Assembly (NCBI GenBank): GCA_011799875.1
Contig: CM022298.1
Span: forward strand, 195,445,452-195,509,451
DNA: 64,000 nucleotides
Direction: 5' to 3'
DNA from: Thinopyrum elongatum
Lineage: Eukaryota > Streptophyta > Magnoliopsida > Poales > Poaceae
Shown here: positions 1 through 11,221 of the stretch, in pieces
Layout of the letters: each line of letters starts with the position of its first letter
Numbering within the stretch: position 1 is the first letter of the stretch
Translations under genes and position numbers: made by a program
Notes under the pieces: model-generated
Databases searched by the model: none
Told to the model about the DNA's origin: nothing
Seen by the model: only the letters and a program-made list of their open reading frames with translations

Positions 1-2065
1 GAAAGAGGAGGGGGAAGAAACAATAAATAAAGGCAGACAAAAGCAATCACAGAAGCATGGCATGGCAGCATGTTATTTGAGAGGTGCCCTAATGCAGTAC
101 TACGCAAGTAGTGGGAGCGGGAAATTATTCGGGAGTGTTCTCCCAGCTCCGGGTGATTATCGGACAAATGAAACGGAGGGAAAGTTCCATGTTCATCATG
201 CTAGAGGCATGTGACAGGTATGAGGAGGGCATATTCGGATTCGTCTCGTCGTTCCGATCAAGTTTCATGTACAAAGTTTTTTGATCCGAGCTACGGTTTA
301 ATTTTTAAGATTTTCTAAAGTTTTAATCAATATTCTGGAATTACATAAATTAACTGAATTTCAGAAAAGGAATATGATGTCAGCATTGCGTGGGGATGAT
401 GTCAGCAGTCAACAGACTCGCTGACCAGAGTCAAACTGACATGTGGGACCCCACTGTCATAGACTCAGTCTTAATCCAGTGTTTAAATTTAAACTTAACT
501 AATTAAACAGAGGGGGCCCACATGTCATAGGGTGTTTAGCTAACAATTTAATTTAATTAAGATAATTAAGCATCAGATTTAATTAGAGGGGGGAATGGCC
601 CACCTGTCAGCATAGTTGACTAAGTCAACTGGTCAACAGGGGCCCCTGGGCCCACTGGTCAGCGACCTAGTGGGGTGGCCCCGGGGTGCCATGTAGGCGG
701 CCACTGGAGAGAGCTCCGGCGAGCCACTTCCGCGGTGGTCCATCGCCGGAGTTGACCGAAAATCGCCCACAAGGGGCCGTTCAGCCCTCGCGTAGGCTCG
801 TTCGAACAAGCGTCGAGCCGTGCATCAAACGGTGCCGGTGGGAGGGCTCGGGGGCGGACGGAGCATCGCCGGCGATGAGCAAGGTGGCAGTGGCGTTCGG
901 TGGCGCAAGGAGAAGTGGGCTGCGGGGGTTCTTTCGGCGTGGAACCTGGTGCATTCGAATGTGGGCATCGCACCGCGTCGAGCGGCGGCAACGGCGGCCA
1001 TTGAAACGGCCCGCAGCGTCGACTGCGATGTCGACCGACGACGGCCGGAGCTTGAGCGCGCGGGGAAGCTATCTACGGCGCACGGGGAGGAGAAGGGAGA
1101 GGCCAGGGGGTTTTGGAGCTAACCGAGGGGGCTCAAGTAGGCCTGGCGGTGGGTTTAGTAGTGCAGGGGGGGCCGGCGTCGACGGAACTTGCCGGAGATG
1201 CCGAAGGGAAGCGGCGGCTCGATTCCGATGAAAAAGGCGTCCTTGGCTCGGGCTCGTTGGCATAGTCGAAGCAGCAGTCGCCGGCGAGCCTCCTGGACAG
1301 GGTCCTAGGCGACGAGGAGCACGGTGATCGTGAGCTTCACGGTGCCGCGGTCATGGCGGTGCTCGGTGAGGTTGGGGAAAGGGGATCTGGCGCCGCGAGG
1401 GGAAAGAGGAGTGGGGCTAGGGTTTCGGGGAAGGGCGAGAGGGCCTCGGGGAGCACTTAATGGCGTCGAGGAGCTGCGGGATCAACGACACAGCGACGAT
1501 CCGCGCTTGGGCGCATGCGCTAGGTGACACCTGCCCGAGGAGGAGGACGACTGGCTGGTGGGCTGGGCCTATACTGTTTGAACTTAGGCCTAGTGGCACA
1601 GTAGCAATTAGGCCTTTTTCTATTTCTTATTTTCTGTTTTATTTTTAGAGACAGTTTTGCAATAATTTGAGCCATCAAATGACCTAGTAAAAATGTGAAA
1701 CTTGGTCACATAAATAATATGGTATATTCCACATTGCCATAGAAAGTTTGGGAAATTTTGGAATCCTTTGGCATTTTTCAAAAATGAATTTAGGCATTTA
1801 TAGTGCTGTTTTTGGCACTGATTTAAATGCTGAGGCCCATTTCAGGTTGATGGTGATGTTGTTTTCCTTAACACCATTTGTTTTGGAATATTTGCTAGAA
1901 GGTGAACATTTTGCCAGCAACTTTATTTTGCACTTGAAGTTTGAATTAGTTTTAGAGAAGAGTTTGAGTTTGGAGTGATTAACCACTGTGATCATGTAAT
2001 GTAAATAAAGATGACTTGGCAGAATTAACACAAATTCACAGTGCTTATTACATAGAAGTGTTACA
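1..2065 (-). repeat. 3' LTR of element A (window-truncated)
   Basis: This stretch aligns with the last 2.07 kb of the right LTR (from about 9153). It ends on the plus strand in TGTTACA, the same terminus as the right LTR at 11220. Roughly seven differences fall in the first 150 aligned bases, so the copies are clearly diverged. Around 640-1530 it is GC-rich; open frames there are not conserved between the two LTR copies and I do not regard them as genes. About 2 kb of this LTR lies outside the window. Confidence 0.92.
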
Positions 2066-2078
2066 ATTCTCCTCCTCT
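2066..2078 (-). promoter_or_regulatory. Polypurine tract of element A
   Basis: Directly inside the 3' LTR, the minus strand reads AGAGGAGGAGAAT before the LTR start TGTAAC. A purine run at this place is the plus-strand primer of LTR retrotransposons. Confidence 0.75.
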
Positions 2079-2102
2079 AAAAGAAATTCTCGTCCCAAGA
2101 AT

Positions 2103-3663
2103 TCAGGAGGTAGAAGGAAAGAGGTCGGGGTATTCTTCCCCAAGATGATCCTCGCGTTCCCAAGTGGCTTCATCTTCAGTATGATTTGACCACTGCACTT
2201 TGAGGAACTTGGTGGTCTTCCGACGGGTTCGACGTTCTGTTTCATCGAGAATGCGGATCGGATGCTCCTTATAAGAAAGATCATCTTGCAATTCAAGCAT
2301 CTCGTGATCCACTGCTCTGTGCGGAGATTCCTTGAAGCAACGACGAAGTTGCGACACATGGAAGACATCGTGGATATGAGAGAATTGCGGCGGCAACTCC
2401 AATTTATACACCACCTGACCACGTCTAGCAAGAATGCGAAAAGTACCAATGTAGCATGGAGCTAACTTGCCCTTGATTCCGAAACGGTGAGTGCCCTTCA
2501 TAGAAGTTACACGAAGATAAGCTTGATCACCCGGTTGATAAGTCAAACCCCATCGCTTGCGATCATAATTGCTCTTCTGGCGGTCCTGAGCCGCCTTGAG
2601 ATTTTCCCGGACAATACGGACTTGCTCTTCTGCGTGTTGGATAATATCCGGTCCCACGAGCGGTCGTTCCCTAGTTTCTGACCAATTCAGAGGGGTTCGA
2701 CACTTACGTCCATAAAGTACTTCAAAGGGAGCCATTTTCAAGCTGGCTTGATAGCTGTTGTTATAAGAGAACTCAGCATACGGGAGAGATTCTTCCCACT
2801 TCTTGCTGAAAGATATAACACAAGCCCGAAACATGTCTTCAAGCACTTGATTGACTCGCTCGACTTTGCCTTGGGACTGGGGGTGATAAGATGAACTCCA
2901 GGTAATATGAGTTCCCATAGCTTCTTGGAAACTTTCCCAGAATTTGGAGGTGAAAAGCCCGCCACGGTCTGAACTGATCTCCTTCAGAATACCGTGGAGT
3001 GAAACAATTCTGGAGATATACAACTCTGCTAACTAACTAGCAGTGATAGTCTCCTTGACAGGCAGAAAGTGTGCAACTTTAGAGAAGTTGGTCGACGACG
3101 ACAAGAATAGCATCGTGACCCTTCTGTGACTTGGGAAGGCCAGTAATGAAATCCATCTGAACCTTATCCCATTTCCATAGAGGAATAGGAAGGGGTTGTA
3201 GAATTCCAGCAGGCTTCTGATGTTCTGCTTTAACGTGACGACACACATCACATTCAGCAACATATCGAGCAATATCCTGCTTCATTCTAGACCACCAGTA
3301 CCTTTGACAGAGGTCACGATACATCTTGGTGCTACCCGGATGAATAGACAATGGTGTGTCATGTACCTCCTTCATGACCTTGTCAGTCATAAGTTCGAAG
3401 CGAGGTACGACAATGCGGTCTCTGAAATACAAGGTTCCATCTTCAGACAACGAGAAATCCCTGTACTTTTCAAGGTGAAGATCTTTCTTCATCAGATCAA
3501 TTTCAGCATCTTTAGCTTGCGCACTCTTAATAGCCTTCTCAAGGTCTGGTTCAACAACCATGGTATTTAGGTATCCTTGAGGAACTATCTCGAGATTTAG
3601 CTTTCGAAGCTCTTCATACAGTAGTGGTTGCTGTAGCTGGACTTCAAGTTCACAACAGTAGGA
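2103..3663 (-). pseudogene. Integrase with C-terminal chromodomain, element A (broken)
   Basis: Encodes the retrotransposon integrase, which joins cDNA to host DNA. Read right to left: the zinc-binding region with [12 protein letters not shown] and CDVCRHVK (about 3250-3400), the first core segment [13 protein letters not shown] with its Asp, then SSDRGGLFTSKFWE and the segment VERVNQ with the Glu, a GPY/F-like stretch, and a terminal chromodomain (FLKVQWSNHTEDEATWE). Chromodomains in this position are known to steer chromoviruses to modified chromatin. The frame shifts at about 3095 within the core, and a TAG lies near 3033, so a full-length integrase cannot be made. Confidence 0.88.
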
Positions 3664-5190
3664 TTTACGGCTCAAAGCATCAACCATTACATTAGCCTTG
3701 CCAGGGGTATAAGAAATACCCAAATCATAGTCCGTAATGGTCTCCATCCATCTTTGCTGACAGAGGTTCAGAGATGGCTGAGTGAACAGGTACTTCAGGC
3801 TTTTATGATCCGTGTAGATCTCGCAACGATTACCGAGGAGGTAATGTCACCACAACTTCAATGCATAGATGACAACAGCTAGTTCTAGATCATGTACCGG
3901 ATAATTCTCTTCATGCGGGCGCAACTGTCGAGAGCCATAAGCAATCACTTTATGCTCTTGCATTAGGACACAGCCTAATCCTTCACGGGATGCGTCACAA
4001 TAAATCACAAAATCTTTGCGAGAATCTGGAGGAGCAAGTACTGGGGCAGATGTCAGCTTGTCTTTGAGTGTTTGAAAACTTTCCTGACATTTCTCTGTCC
4101 ACTCAAACTTAACGCCTTTGTGAAGCAGATCAGTCAAAGGCTTAGCAATCTTTGAGAAATTTTTGACAAAGCGACGGCAATAGCTTGCAAGGCCGAGAAA
4201 ACTTCTGACTTGCTTGACATTCTTCGATGGAGTCCATTCAAGAATAGCCTGAACTCGTTCTGGGCTAACAGCAATGCCATCTTTGGAGATCACGTGGCCG
4301 AGATATGTCACTTCAGACAACCAGAATTCACATTTAGAATACTTGGCATATAGTTGATGTTCACGCAGCTTTTCTAGTACCGGCCGAAGATGTTCGGCAT
4401 GTTCTTCTTCATTCTTGGAATATATAAGAATATCATCCAAGTAAACCACGACGAATTTGTCAAGGTAATCCATGAAGATATAATTCATCAGGCGGGAGAA
4501 CATAGCTGGAGCATTTGTTAAGCCAAATGACATCACAGTGTATTCATAAGAGCCATAACGAGTAACAAAGGCAGTCTTCGGAATATCCTCTTCGCGGACA
4601 CGGATCTGATGATAACCCAACCTCAAGTCAAGTTTCGAGAACACAGAGGACCCAACAAGCTGATCATAAAGATCATTGATCCGGGGCAGTGGGTATTTGT
4701 TCTGGATTGTGGCTTGGTTAATGGGCCGATAATCCTGAACCAATCGGTTAGTTCCATCCTTCTTCTTAACGAAGAGTGAAGGTTCTCCCCAAGCAGAGGA
4801 ACTGGGGCGAATGAAACCCTTCTTAAGTGACTTGTCAATTTCTTCCTTAAGCTCAAGAAGGTGGTGCGGAGGCATCTTATAAGGACGCTTCGCAATAGGA
4901 GTTGTGCCTGGTTTCAAGTCGATGACAAACTCGACAGCTCTAACAGGGGGTATTCCTGGAAGCTCTTCTGGAAAGACACCTTGAAAATCACGAACAACGG
5001 GAACGTTCTCGATGCCTTCAAGAGGTGAAGCATTCAATGCATTCAGAACATATATCTGATTCTCGGCATTCTGAACTGTTCGAGCTGAGTATTTGACTGT
5101 CTGGCCAGAAGGATGGGTAAGTTGGACTTTCTTAGCGGCACAGTCAATCAAAGCATTGTGGGCGGTCAACCAGTCCATACCGAGAATGAT
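3664..5190 (-). pseudogene. Reverse transcriptase - RNase H, element A (broken)
   Basis: The long frame 3847-5178 holds the Ty3/gypsy reverse transcriptase: the [22 protein letters not shown] region, SKLDL and [19 protein letters not shown], and the catalytic box [14 protein letters not shown] with both aspartates. RNase H follows ([16 protein letters not shown]). A TGA at 3847-3849 interrupts RNase H just after YALKLW; the same frame continues beyond it through [10 protein letters not shown] to [18 protein letters not shown], then into integrase. The catalytic residues I can see are kept, so inactivation is by stop and frameshift rather than by active-site loss. Confidence 0.9.
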
Positions 5191-5471
5191 GTCTATGTCG
5201 GAAGGTCCAAGAACAATAAGGAAGCAGAGAACATCAACCCTTCAATTCTGATCTGATTGTTGTGACTTACCATCTTGGTTTGCCACCTGGAACGGGGAGT
5301 GCTAATCTCTAATGGGGTGGGCAACAGCTCTAGAGGTAGTTCATGCCGCTGAGCAAATTGTTGAGACACAAAGGAATGTGATGCCCCGGAATCAAAGAGA
5401 ACAGAAGCTGCAACTGAATTAACTGGCAGAGTTCCCATCACGATTCTAGGGGACTCACGAGCTTCTCCCAT
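5191..5471 (-). pseudogene. Aspartic protease, element A (frameshifted)
   Basis: Retropepsin-type protease that would cleave the Gag-Pol polyprotein. The active-site motif VLFDSGASHSFV is present (D-S-G). It lies between the gag zinc knuckle and reverse transcriptase, the normal gypsy order. The frame shifts at about 5190-5230, so the protease is not in frame with the following polymerase; the next frame continues with [14 protein letters not shown], the usual protease to reverse transcriptase linker. Confidence 0.85.
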
Positions 5472-6506
5472 TTTGACGTGAGTGATCTGGCCTCAGACCA
5501 TAGCAGACATCCTGGCCTTACGATTTCTGCAACGATGGGTTCGATGGCCCTTCGTACGACCATCAGGAGGCCGCGATACATTCTAAGACGGATCCCGGCG
5601 ACAATTGATAGTAAGGTGTACTAGCTGTCCACACTTGTGGCATAAGCCATCATTATGGAAAGGAGCCACAACATTGGACTATCCACTCTGAATCATTAGC
5701 TGTCTCGGCGGCGGAGGCAGACGAGGTGCAACATAAGACGGCCTTGGCATTGGAGCAGGTCGCTGATGAACATTTTGTGGGATGCAGACTTGACGTTTCC
5801 GAGCAGGCTGACTCGAAGACGAGCCGACATCTTGAGTACGCTTGAGCGACTCCTGGTATTTAGTCAGAGCAGTTTCAATTCGGAAAGATTAGCTGACAAG
5901 CGTTGCGAAGTCTGTGCAATCATGGACAGCAAGTGCAAGGTTTATATCAGTACGCAGTCCTTCACGGAATTTCTCCTACTTGCGTGCGTCAGTGCAAACG
6001 TCATCTTCTGCATAGCGGGATAATTCAAGGAATTTCCTCTGATATTCATCCACAGTCATTGTTCCCTGGGTGAGTTTGCGGAATTCCTGCTTCTTCTGGT
6101 CCTTCAGACCTTAAGGAATGTACCATGCAAGAAAGGCTGACTGAAATTCCTGCCAAGTGGTTGCCGTTTTAGCAGGCAACATACCCTTGTGACTTTCCCA
6201 CCATTGAGCAGCTGAACCCCTCAGGTGATACGTCGCATAGGTGACATAACTGTCAGGGATAACATTAGCGAACTTCATCTGGAAGGCAATGTCACGGAGC
6301 CAATCATCAGCATCCATTGGATCAGTCGAGCTGCGAAAAGTGGATGGATTGAGGCGCATGAATTCTGGCAGAGTTATAGGAGCAGACTGTTGCTGAGCAT
6401 TCTGAGTTGGGAACTGAGCCATTACTTTGGTCATAAACTGATGGTTCAGTTCAAACTGCTGCATTATTGCGGCAATATAAGGTGGAGGTGGAGGATCGTC
6501 AGCCAT
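5472..6506 (-). pseudogene. Gag with CCHC zinc knuckle, element A (broken)
   Basis: Starts at the ATG at 6506 (MADDPPPPPYIAAIMQQF). The first 131 codons contain the retrotransposon gag core (FMRLNPSTFRSSTDPMDADDW and QWWESHKG...WQEFQSAF), which forms the particle. A frame break follows at about 6111. Further down, at 5601-5642, one frame encodes CHKCGQLVHLTINC, a clean CX2CX4HX4C nucleic-acid-binding knuckle. The stretch between them has no continuous frame, so this is a decayed gag. Confidence 0.85.
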
Positions 6507-7112
6507 CCTGCCAAATCAACAGGGGCAGTTTAGCAAGAAAAATTGCATGTGTAAGAGGTCAATCACGATGTAACATGAGTAATGAACAAGGAGGGCATCA
6601 GGTACATATTAGCAGTCATTAAAGACATAAAAAACTATGCACGGAGTTGGACACAAACGGCGGTAGGAGTTCGGAAACGCACGCTACTAGACAAACTAGG
6701 CGGCGCGTAGGCACACGGTGAGGATTACAACAACGTGACATAGCAAAGGCTACATCACGTCGGAGAAAACTACCGGGGCGAGGAATCTGCAAGTGACAAT
6801 ACAGGGTGCCCTCGATAAAAGAACCCTGTAAGCAGAACCTGGCCCACAATCTTGAAGAAAAGGGGGGGGGGATTTCAGAACTCCGGGTGGATGTGATCAC
6901 GAGAACCTAATGTTGGAGTTAGTAAAACCATTTAACCTGAATAGTAGAGAGATCAAGAGTCCCAGAGTAAAGACGGGGAATAAAAGATCCTAATACCACC
7001 CATTCGGCGGCGTGGGCCCATAAGTCACACAGCCAAGTTAGTAAAATAGTTTTGGACCACTAGACTCAACTTCGGCCAAGGAGTTGGATAGGGGGGTTAC
7101 TACAGGCAGTCA
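6507..7112 (-). other. Untranslated leader of element A
   Basis: About 600 bases between the primer-binding site and the gag start, the expected leader of an LTR retrotransposon. I see no supported gene here. The frames present on either strand are short and lack recognisable motifs. A run of nine G lies at about 6861-6869. Confidence 0.6.
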
Positions 7113-7124
7113 GCTCTGATACCA
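7113..7124 (-). promoter_or_regulatory. Primer-binding site, tRNA-iMet type, element A
   Basis: The minus strand reads TGGTATCAGAGC, the standard plant initiator-methionine tRNA complement, three bases inside the LTR edge. This fixes the 5' LTR on the right and the minus orientation of the element. Confidence 0.92.
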
Positions 7125-7127
7125 ACC

Positions 7128-10100
7128 TGTGACGCCCCCGGCTCAATCATGCACTAATCATATACACAAATGCACACGATCAAGCCCAAGGACTCACTTG
7201 AAGATATCACAACACAACTCTAAAACATAAATAAAGTCATACAAGCTTTATATTACAAGCCAGGGGCCTCGAGGGCTTGAATACATAAGCTCGCTTACAA
7301 GCGTCAGCGGAAGCATCAGATATCTGAGTACAGATATAAAAGATAAAATAGATAAGCCTTTAGAAAGGCGATGCAAAACAAAAGCTACGATCAAAAAGGC
7401 GCAAGCCTCCTGCTTGGGACCCTCCGAACCTACTCCTGGTTGTCGACAAGCTCATAGCAGTAACCACCCTCGGGGTGGTAGTAGTAGTCGTCGGCGGGGG
7501 CAGCTGGCTCCGAGGCTCTGTCCTCTGGTTGCATCAAACGGGTATGGGGAAAAAGAGGAAGCAAAGCAACCGTGAGTACTCATCCGAAGTACTCAGCAAG
7601 CAAGGATCTACACTACATATGCAACATTATCAAAGGAAGGCTGTATATGTGGACTGGGCTGCAGCAATGCCAGAATAGAGAGAAGGCCTAGTCCTATCGA
7701 AGACTAGCATCTTCAGCGGTCTTGCAGCATTAGAAGAGTGTAGATTAGTATAGTATAAAGTAGTAGTAGCATTAAGTAACAACCTCGGCCAGAGATCCTT
7801 TCTCGACTCCCTGCGAGAAAGCAATCCCAGAGCCATACTATCCATTTCTCAACTCATCATTATGTTCTAGTTGTATCGATCGGGATACAACTCCGAGCGT
7901 CCGTTACCGAGGATCCGGCTATGCATAGATTAGTTCTTCCCTGCAGGGGTGCACCAACTTACCCACCACGCTCGCTTAACTCCGGCCGGACACACTTTTC
8001 TGGGTCATGCCTGGCCTCAGCCAAATGACACACCGCAACCCTACCTAGAGCTTAGCAGAGAGGTCCCCGTCGGTCTATATCCTAAGCGCTCAGGGGTCTT
8101 GGGCCATCACCCTGTGCACTCCGGGTCGTTGCGTGCAGGGGCAAGCCAGGCACCAGGAGGGCGCCGGTCCGTCCCGGCCGCGATGCTAAACTGGACGTCT
8201 GACAGAGCTTTCGGCTAATGCTATGATGCAGAGTGCCCATAACTTTTCCCGCGTGATGGTTAGTGCTATTGGGCCAGAGGCCCACTCGGATCATATATCC
8301 AAATCGCTAGTGATTTGGTAGTGCGGTAACGAGAAGAGACTCACGATCGATGTGACCCCGTCGCCCTGTCTCGAGGACTTGCGGCAAGGGCTAAGAATGC
8401 CCGGCCACGCCTCGTATTTATCTCTCGGGTACCCTCCAGGTCAACCCGTCTCCACGTCTCTCGCATCACATGCTCGCGCGGGTACCCCTCAGGGCTGACC
8501 CGACTTTATCATGGTTCATGGTTAAAGTCATAGTAACTGTGTGTCCAAACACCAGGGGAAAACTGAGGAATCACCCTCGACGGATTCCACCTGACGTAGT
8601 CGTCAAGGTGAACTTAGGAGGAACCACCCTCGAGGTTCACAACTAAGGTGTTGCACGATGGCGTCGTTATCGGGAGTGGTGAAGGAGGAATCACCCTCGA
8701 GAACCACGACCGAATAGCTACTCTACAGAGTTAACATCAGAAGTGCTAAACGAGGTATCACCCTGGCACTCGATAGTAATGCTGCAGTGTCGTACAAGTA
8801 AGGGGGTGATGTGCGGTGCCAGGGCCTGGTTGTCGATCACGTTGATCGAGTCATCTGATAATCCAGAGGGGCAACTGGGTCAAGGTGGGGTCTCTGGTAG
8901 GTCTCTAACCAGCCTATACTAAGCAGTTTAGGATAAGCAGGTAAGGTATCAATAGCAGGTTACAATAAATAGGCTATGCATCAGAATAGGATAACTCAAA
9001 GCAGTAGCAAATTCTAATGCAAGCAGGAGGGAGAAAGAATAGGTGATATAGGCATGTTCAAAGGGGGGGTGCTTGCCTGGTTGCTCGGCGCAAAGGCAAG
9101 GTCGTCAGCAGTGTAGCCGGTCTGCGGAGCTGCGCCGGTCTCGGGGTCTATTGAAAGAGGAGGGGGAAGAAACAATAAATAAAGGCAGACAAAAGCAATC
9201 ACAGAAGCATGGCATGGCAGCACGTTATTCGATAGGTGCCCTAATGCAGTACTACGCAAGTTAGTCGGAGCGGGAAATTATCCGGTAGTGTTCTCCCAGC
9301 TCCGGGTGATTATCGGACAGATGAAATGGAGGGGAAAGTTCCATGTTCATCGTGCTAGATGCATGTGGCAGGTATGAGGAGGGCATATTCGGATTCGTCT
9401 CGTCGTTCTGATCAACTTTCATGACAAAGTTTTTCGATCCGAGCTACGGTTTAATTTCTAAGATTTTCTAAAGTTTTAATCAATATTCTGGAATTACATA
9501 AATTAACTGAATTCCAGAAAAGGAATATGACATCAGCATTGTGTGGGGATGATGTCAGCAGTCAACAATATCGCTGACCAGAGTCAAACTGACATGTGGG
9601 ACCCCACTGTCATAGACTCAGTCTTAATCCAGTGTTTAAATTTAAACTTAACTAATTAAACAGAGGGGGGGCCCACATGTCATAGGGTGTTTAGCTAACA
9701 ATTTAATTTAATTAAGATAATTAAGCATCATATTTATTTAGAGGGGGGGATGGCCCACCTGTCAGCATAGTTGACTAAGTCAACTGGTCAACAGGGGCCC
9801 CTGGGCCCACTGGTCAGCAACCCAGTGGGGTGGCCCCGGGGTGCCACATAGGCGGCCACCGGAGAGAGCTCCGGCGAGCCACTTCCCCGGTGGTCCATCG
9901 CCGAAGTTGACCAGAAATCACCCACAAGGGGCCATTCGGCCCTCGCGTAGGCTCGTTCGAACGAGCGTCGAGCCGTGCATCGAACGGTGCCGGTGGGAGG
10001 GCTCGGGGGTGGACGGAGCAACGCCGGCGACGAGCAAGGCGGCGCAGGCGTTCGGTGGCGCAAGGAGAAGTGGGCTGCGGGGGTTCTTTCGGCGCGGAAC

Positions 10101-11220
10101 CTGGTGCATTCGAACATGGGCATTGCACCGCATCGAGCGGCGGCAACGGCGGCCGTTGAAACAGCCCGCAGCGTCGACTGCAACGTCGGCCGGAGCTTGA
10201 GCGCGCGGGGGAGCGATCTACGGCGCACGGGGAGGAGAAGGGAGAGGCCAGGGGGTTTTGGAGCTCACCGAGGGGGCTCAAGTAGGCCCGGCGGTGGGTT
10301 TAGTAGAGCAGGGGGGCCGGCATCGACGGAACTTGCCGGAGATGCCGAAGGGAAGCGGCGGCTCGATTCCGACGAAAAAGGCGTCCTTGGCTCGGGCTCG
10401 TTGGCATAGTCGAAGCAGCAGTCGCCGGCGAGCCTCCTAGACAGGGTCCTAGGCGACGAGGAGCACGATGGTCGTGAGCTTCACGGTGCCGCGGTCATGG
10501 CGGCGCTCGGTGAGGTTGGGGAAAGGGGATCTGGCGCCGCGAGGGGAAAAAGGAGTGGGGCTAGGGTTTCGGGGGAGGGCGAGAGGGCCTCGGGGACCAC
10601 TTAACGGCGTCGGGGAGCCGCGGGATCAACGACACGGCGACGATCCGCGCTCGGGCGCGCGCGCTAGGTGACACCTGCCCGAGGAGGAGGACGACCGGCT
10701 GGTGGGCTGGGCCTATACTGTTTGAACTTAGGCCTAGTGGCACAGTAGCAATTAGGCCTTTTTCTATTTCTTATTTTTTGTTTTATTTTCAGAGATAGTT
10801 TTGCAATAATTTGAGCCATGAAATGACCTAGTAAAAATATGAAACTTGGTCACATAAATACTATGGTATATTCCACATTGCCACAGAAAGTTTGGGAAAT
10901 TTTGGAATCCTTTGGCAATTTTCAAAAATGAATTTAGGCATTTATAGTGCTGTTTTTGGCACTGATTTAAATGCTGAGGCCCATTTCAGGTTGATTGTGA
11001 TGTTGTTTTCCTTAACACCATTTGTTTTGGAATATTTGCTAGAAGGTGAACATTTTTCCAGCAACTTTTGGGCAACTTTATTTTGCATTTGAAGTTTGAA
11101 TTGGTTTCAGAGAAGAGTTTGAGTTTGGAGTGATTAACCACTGTGATCATGCAATGTAAATAAAGATGACTTGGCAGAATTAACACAAAGTCACAGTGCT
11201 TATTACACAGGGGTGTTACA
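7128..11220 (-). repeat. 5' LTR of element A (complete, 4.1 kb)
   Basis: A complete LTR bounded by TGTGACGCCCC on the left and GGGGTGTTACA on the right, which form an 11-base imperfect terminal inverted repeat. About 2.07 kb of it is matched by the window-truncated left LTR. At 4093 bases it is far longer than the roughly 1.4 kb LTRs of the Sabrina-like elements here. The base after it, 11221, resumes the gag of element B. The 5-bp target duplication (expected to start with TCCCA) cannot be checked because the left end is outside the window. GC-rich open stretches at about 9790-10680 are not conserved as frames in the other LTR. Confidence 0.9.
8565..8765. repeat. Four short repeats GAGGAATCACCCTCGA inside the LTR of A
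   Basis: Close variants of GAGGAATCACCCTCGA occur at about 8565-8580, 8617-8632, 8684-8700 and 8752-8765, spaced 52-68 bases apart. The last one is the most diverged. They lie in the part of the LTR for which only one copy is in the window. Confidence 0.65.
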
Positions 11221-11221
11221 T

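Larger units (their letters stand above)
1..11220 (-). mobile_element. Element A: Tekay/Del-type chromovirus (Ty3/gypsy), degenerate
   Basis: An LTR retrotransposon lying on the minus strand. The sequence from 1 to 2065 repeats at about 9153-11220, which defines two LTRs; the left one continues outside the window. Between them, read on the minus strand, are an initiator-Met primer-binding site, gag with a CCHC knuckle, protease, reverse transcriptase, RNase H, integrase and a C-terminal chromodomain. That order is Ty3/gypsy, and the chromodomain marks the chromovirus branch. Reading frames shift at about 5190 and 3095 and carry in-frame stops at 3847-3849 and near 3033, so this copy cannot encode its proteins. 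It inserted into the gag of element B: the gag of B resumes directly at 11221. I could not assign a family name. Confidence 0.9.

Noticed and set aside
686..1231. Open frame of 181 codons in the GC-rich part of the left LTR of element A
   Set aside because: The homologous stretch of the other LTR (about 9841-10400) does not keep the frame, the composition is Arg/Gly/Pro-rich as expected from GC-rich non-coding DNA, and no domain is visible.
9814..10281. Minus-strand 155-codon frame in the right LTR of element A
   Set aside because: Same GC-rich region; the frame is broken in the left LTR and the protein has no recognisable motif.
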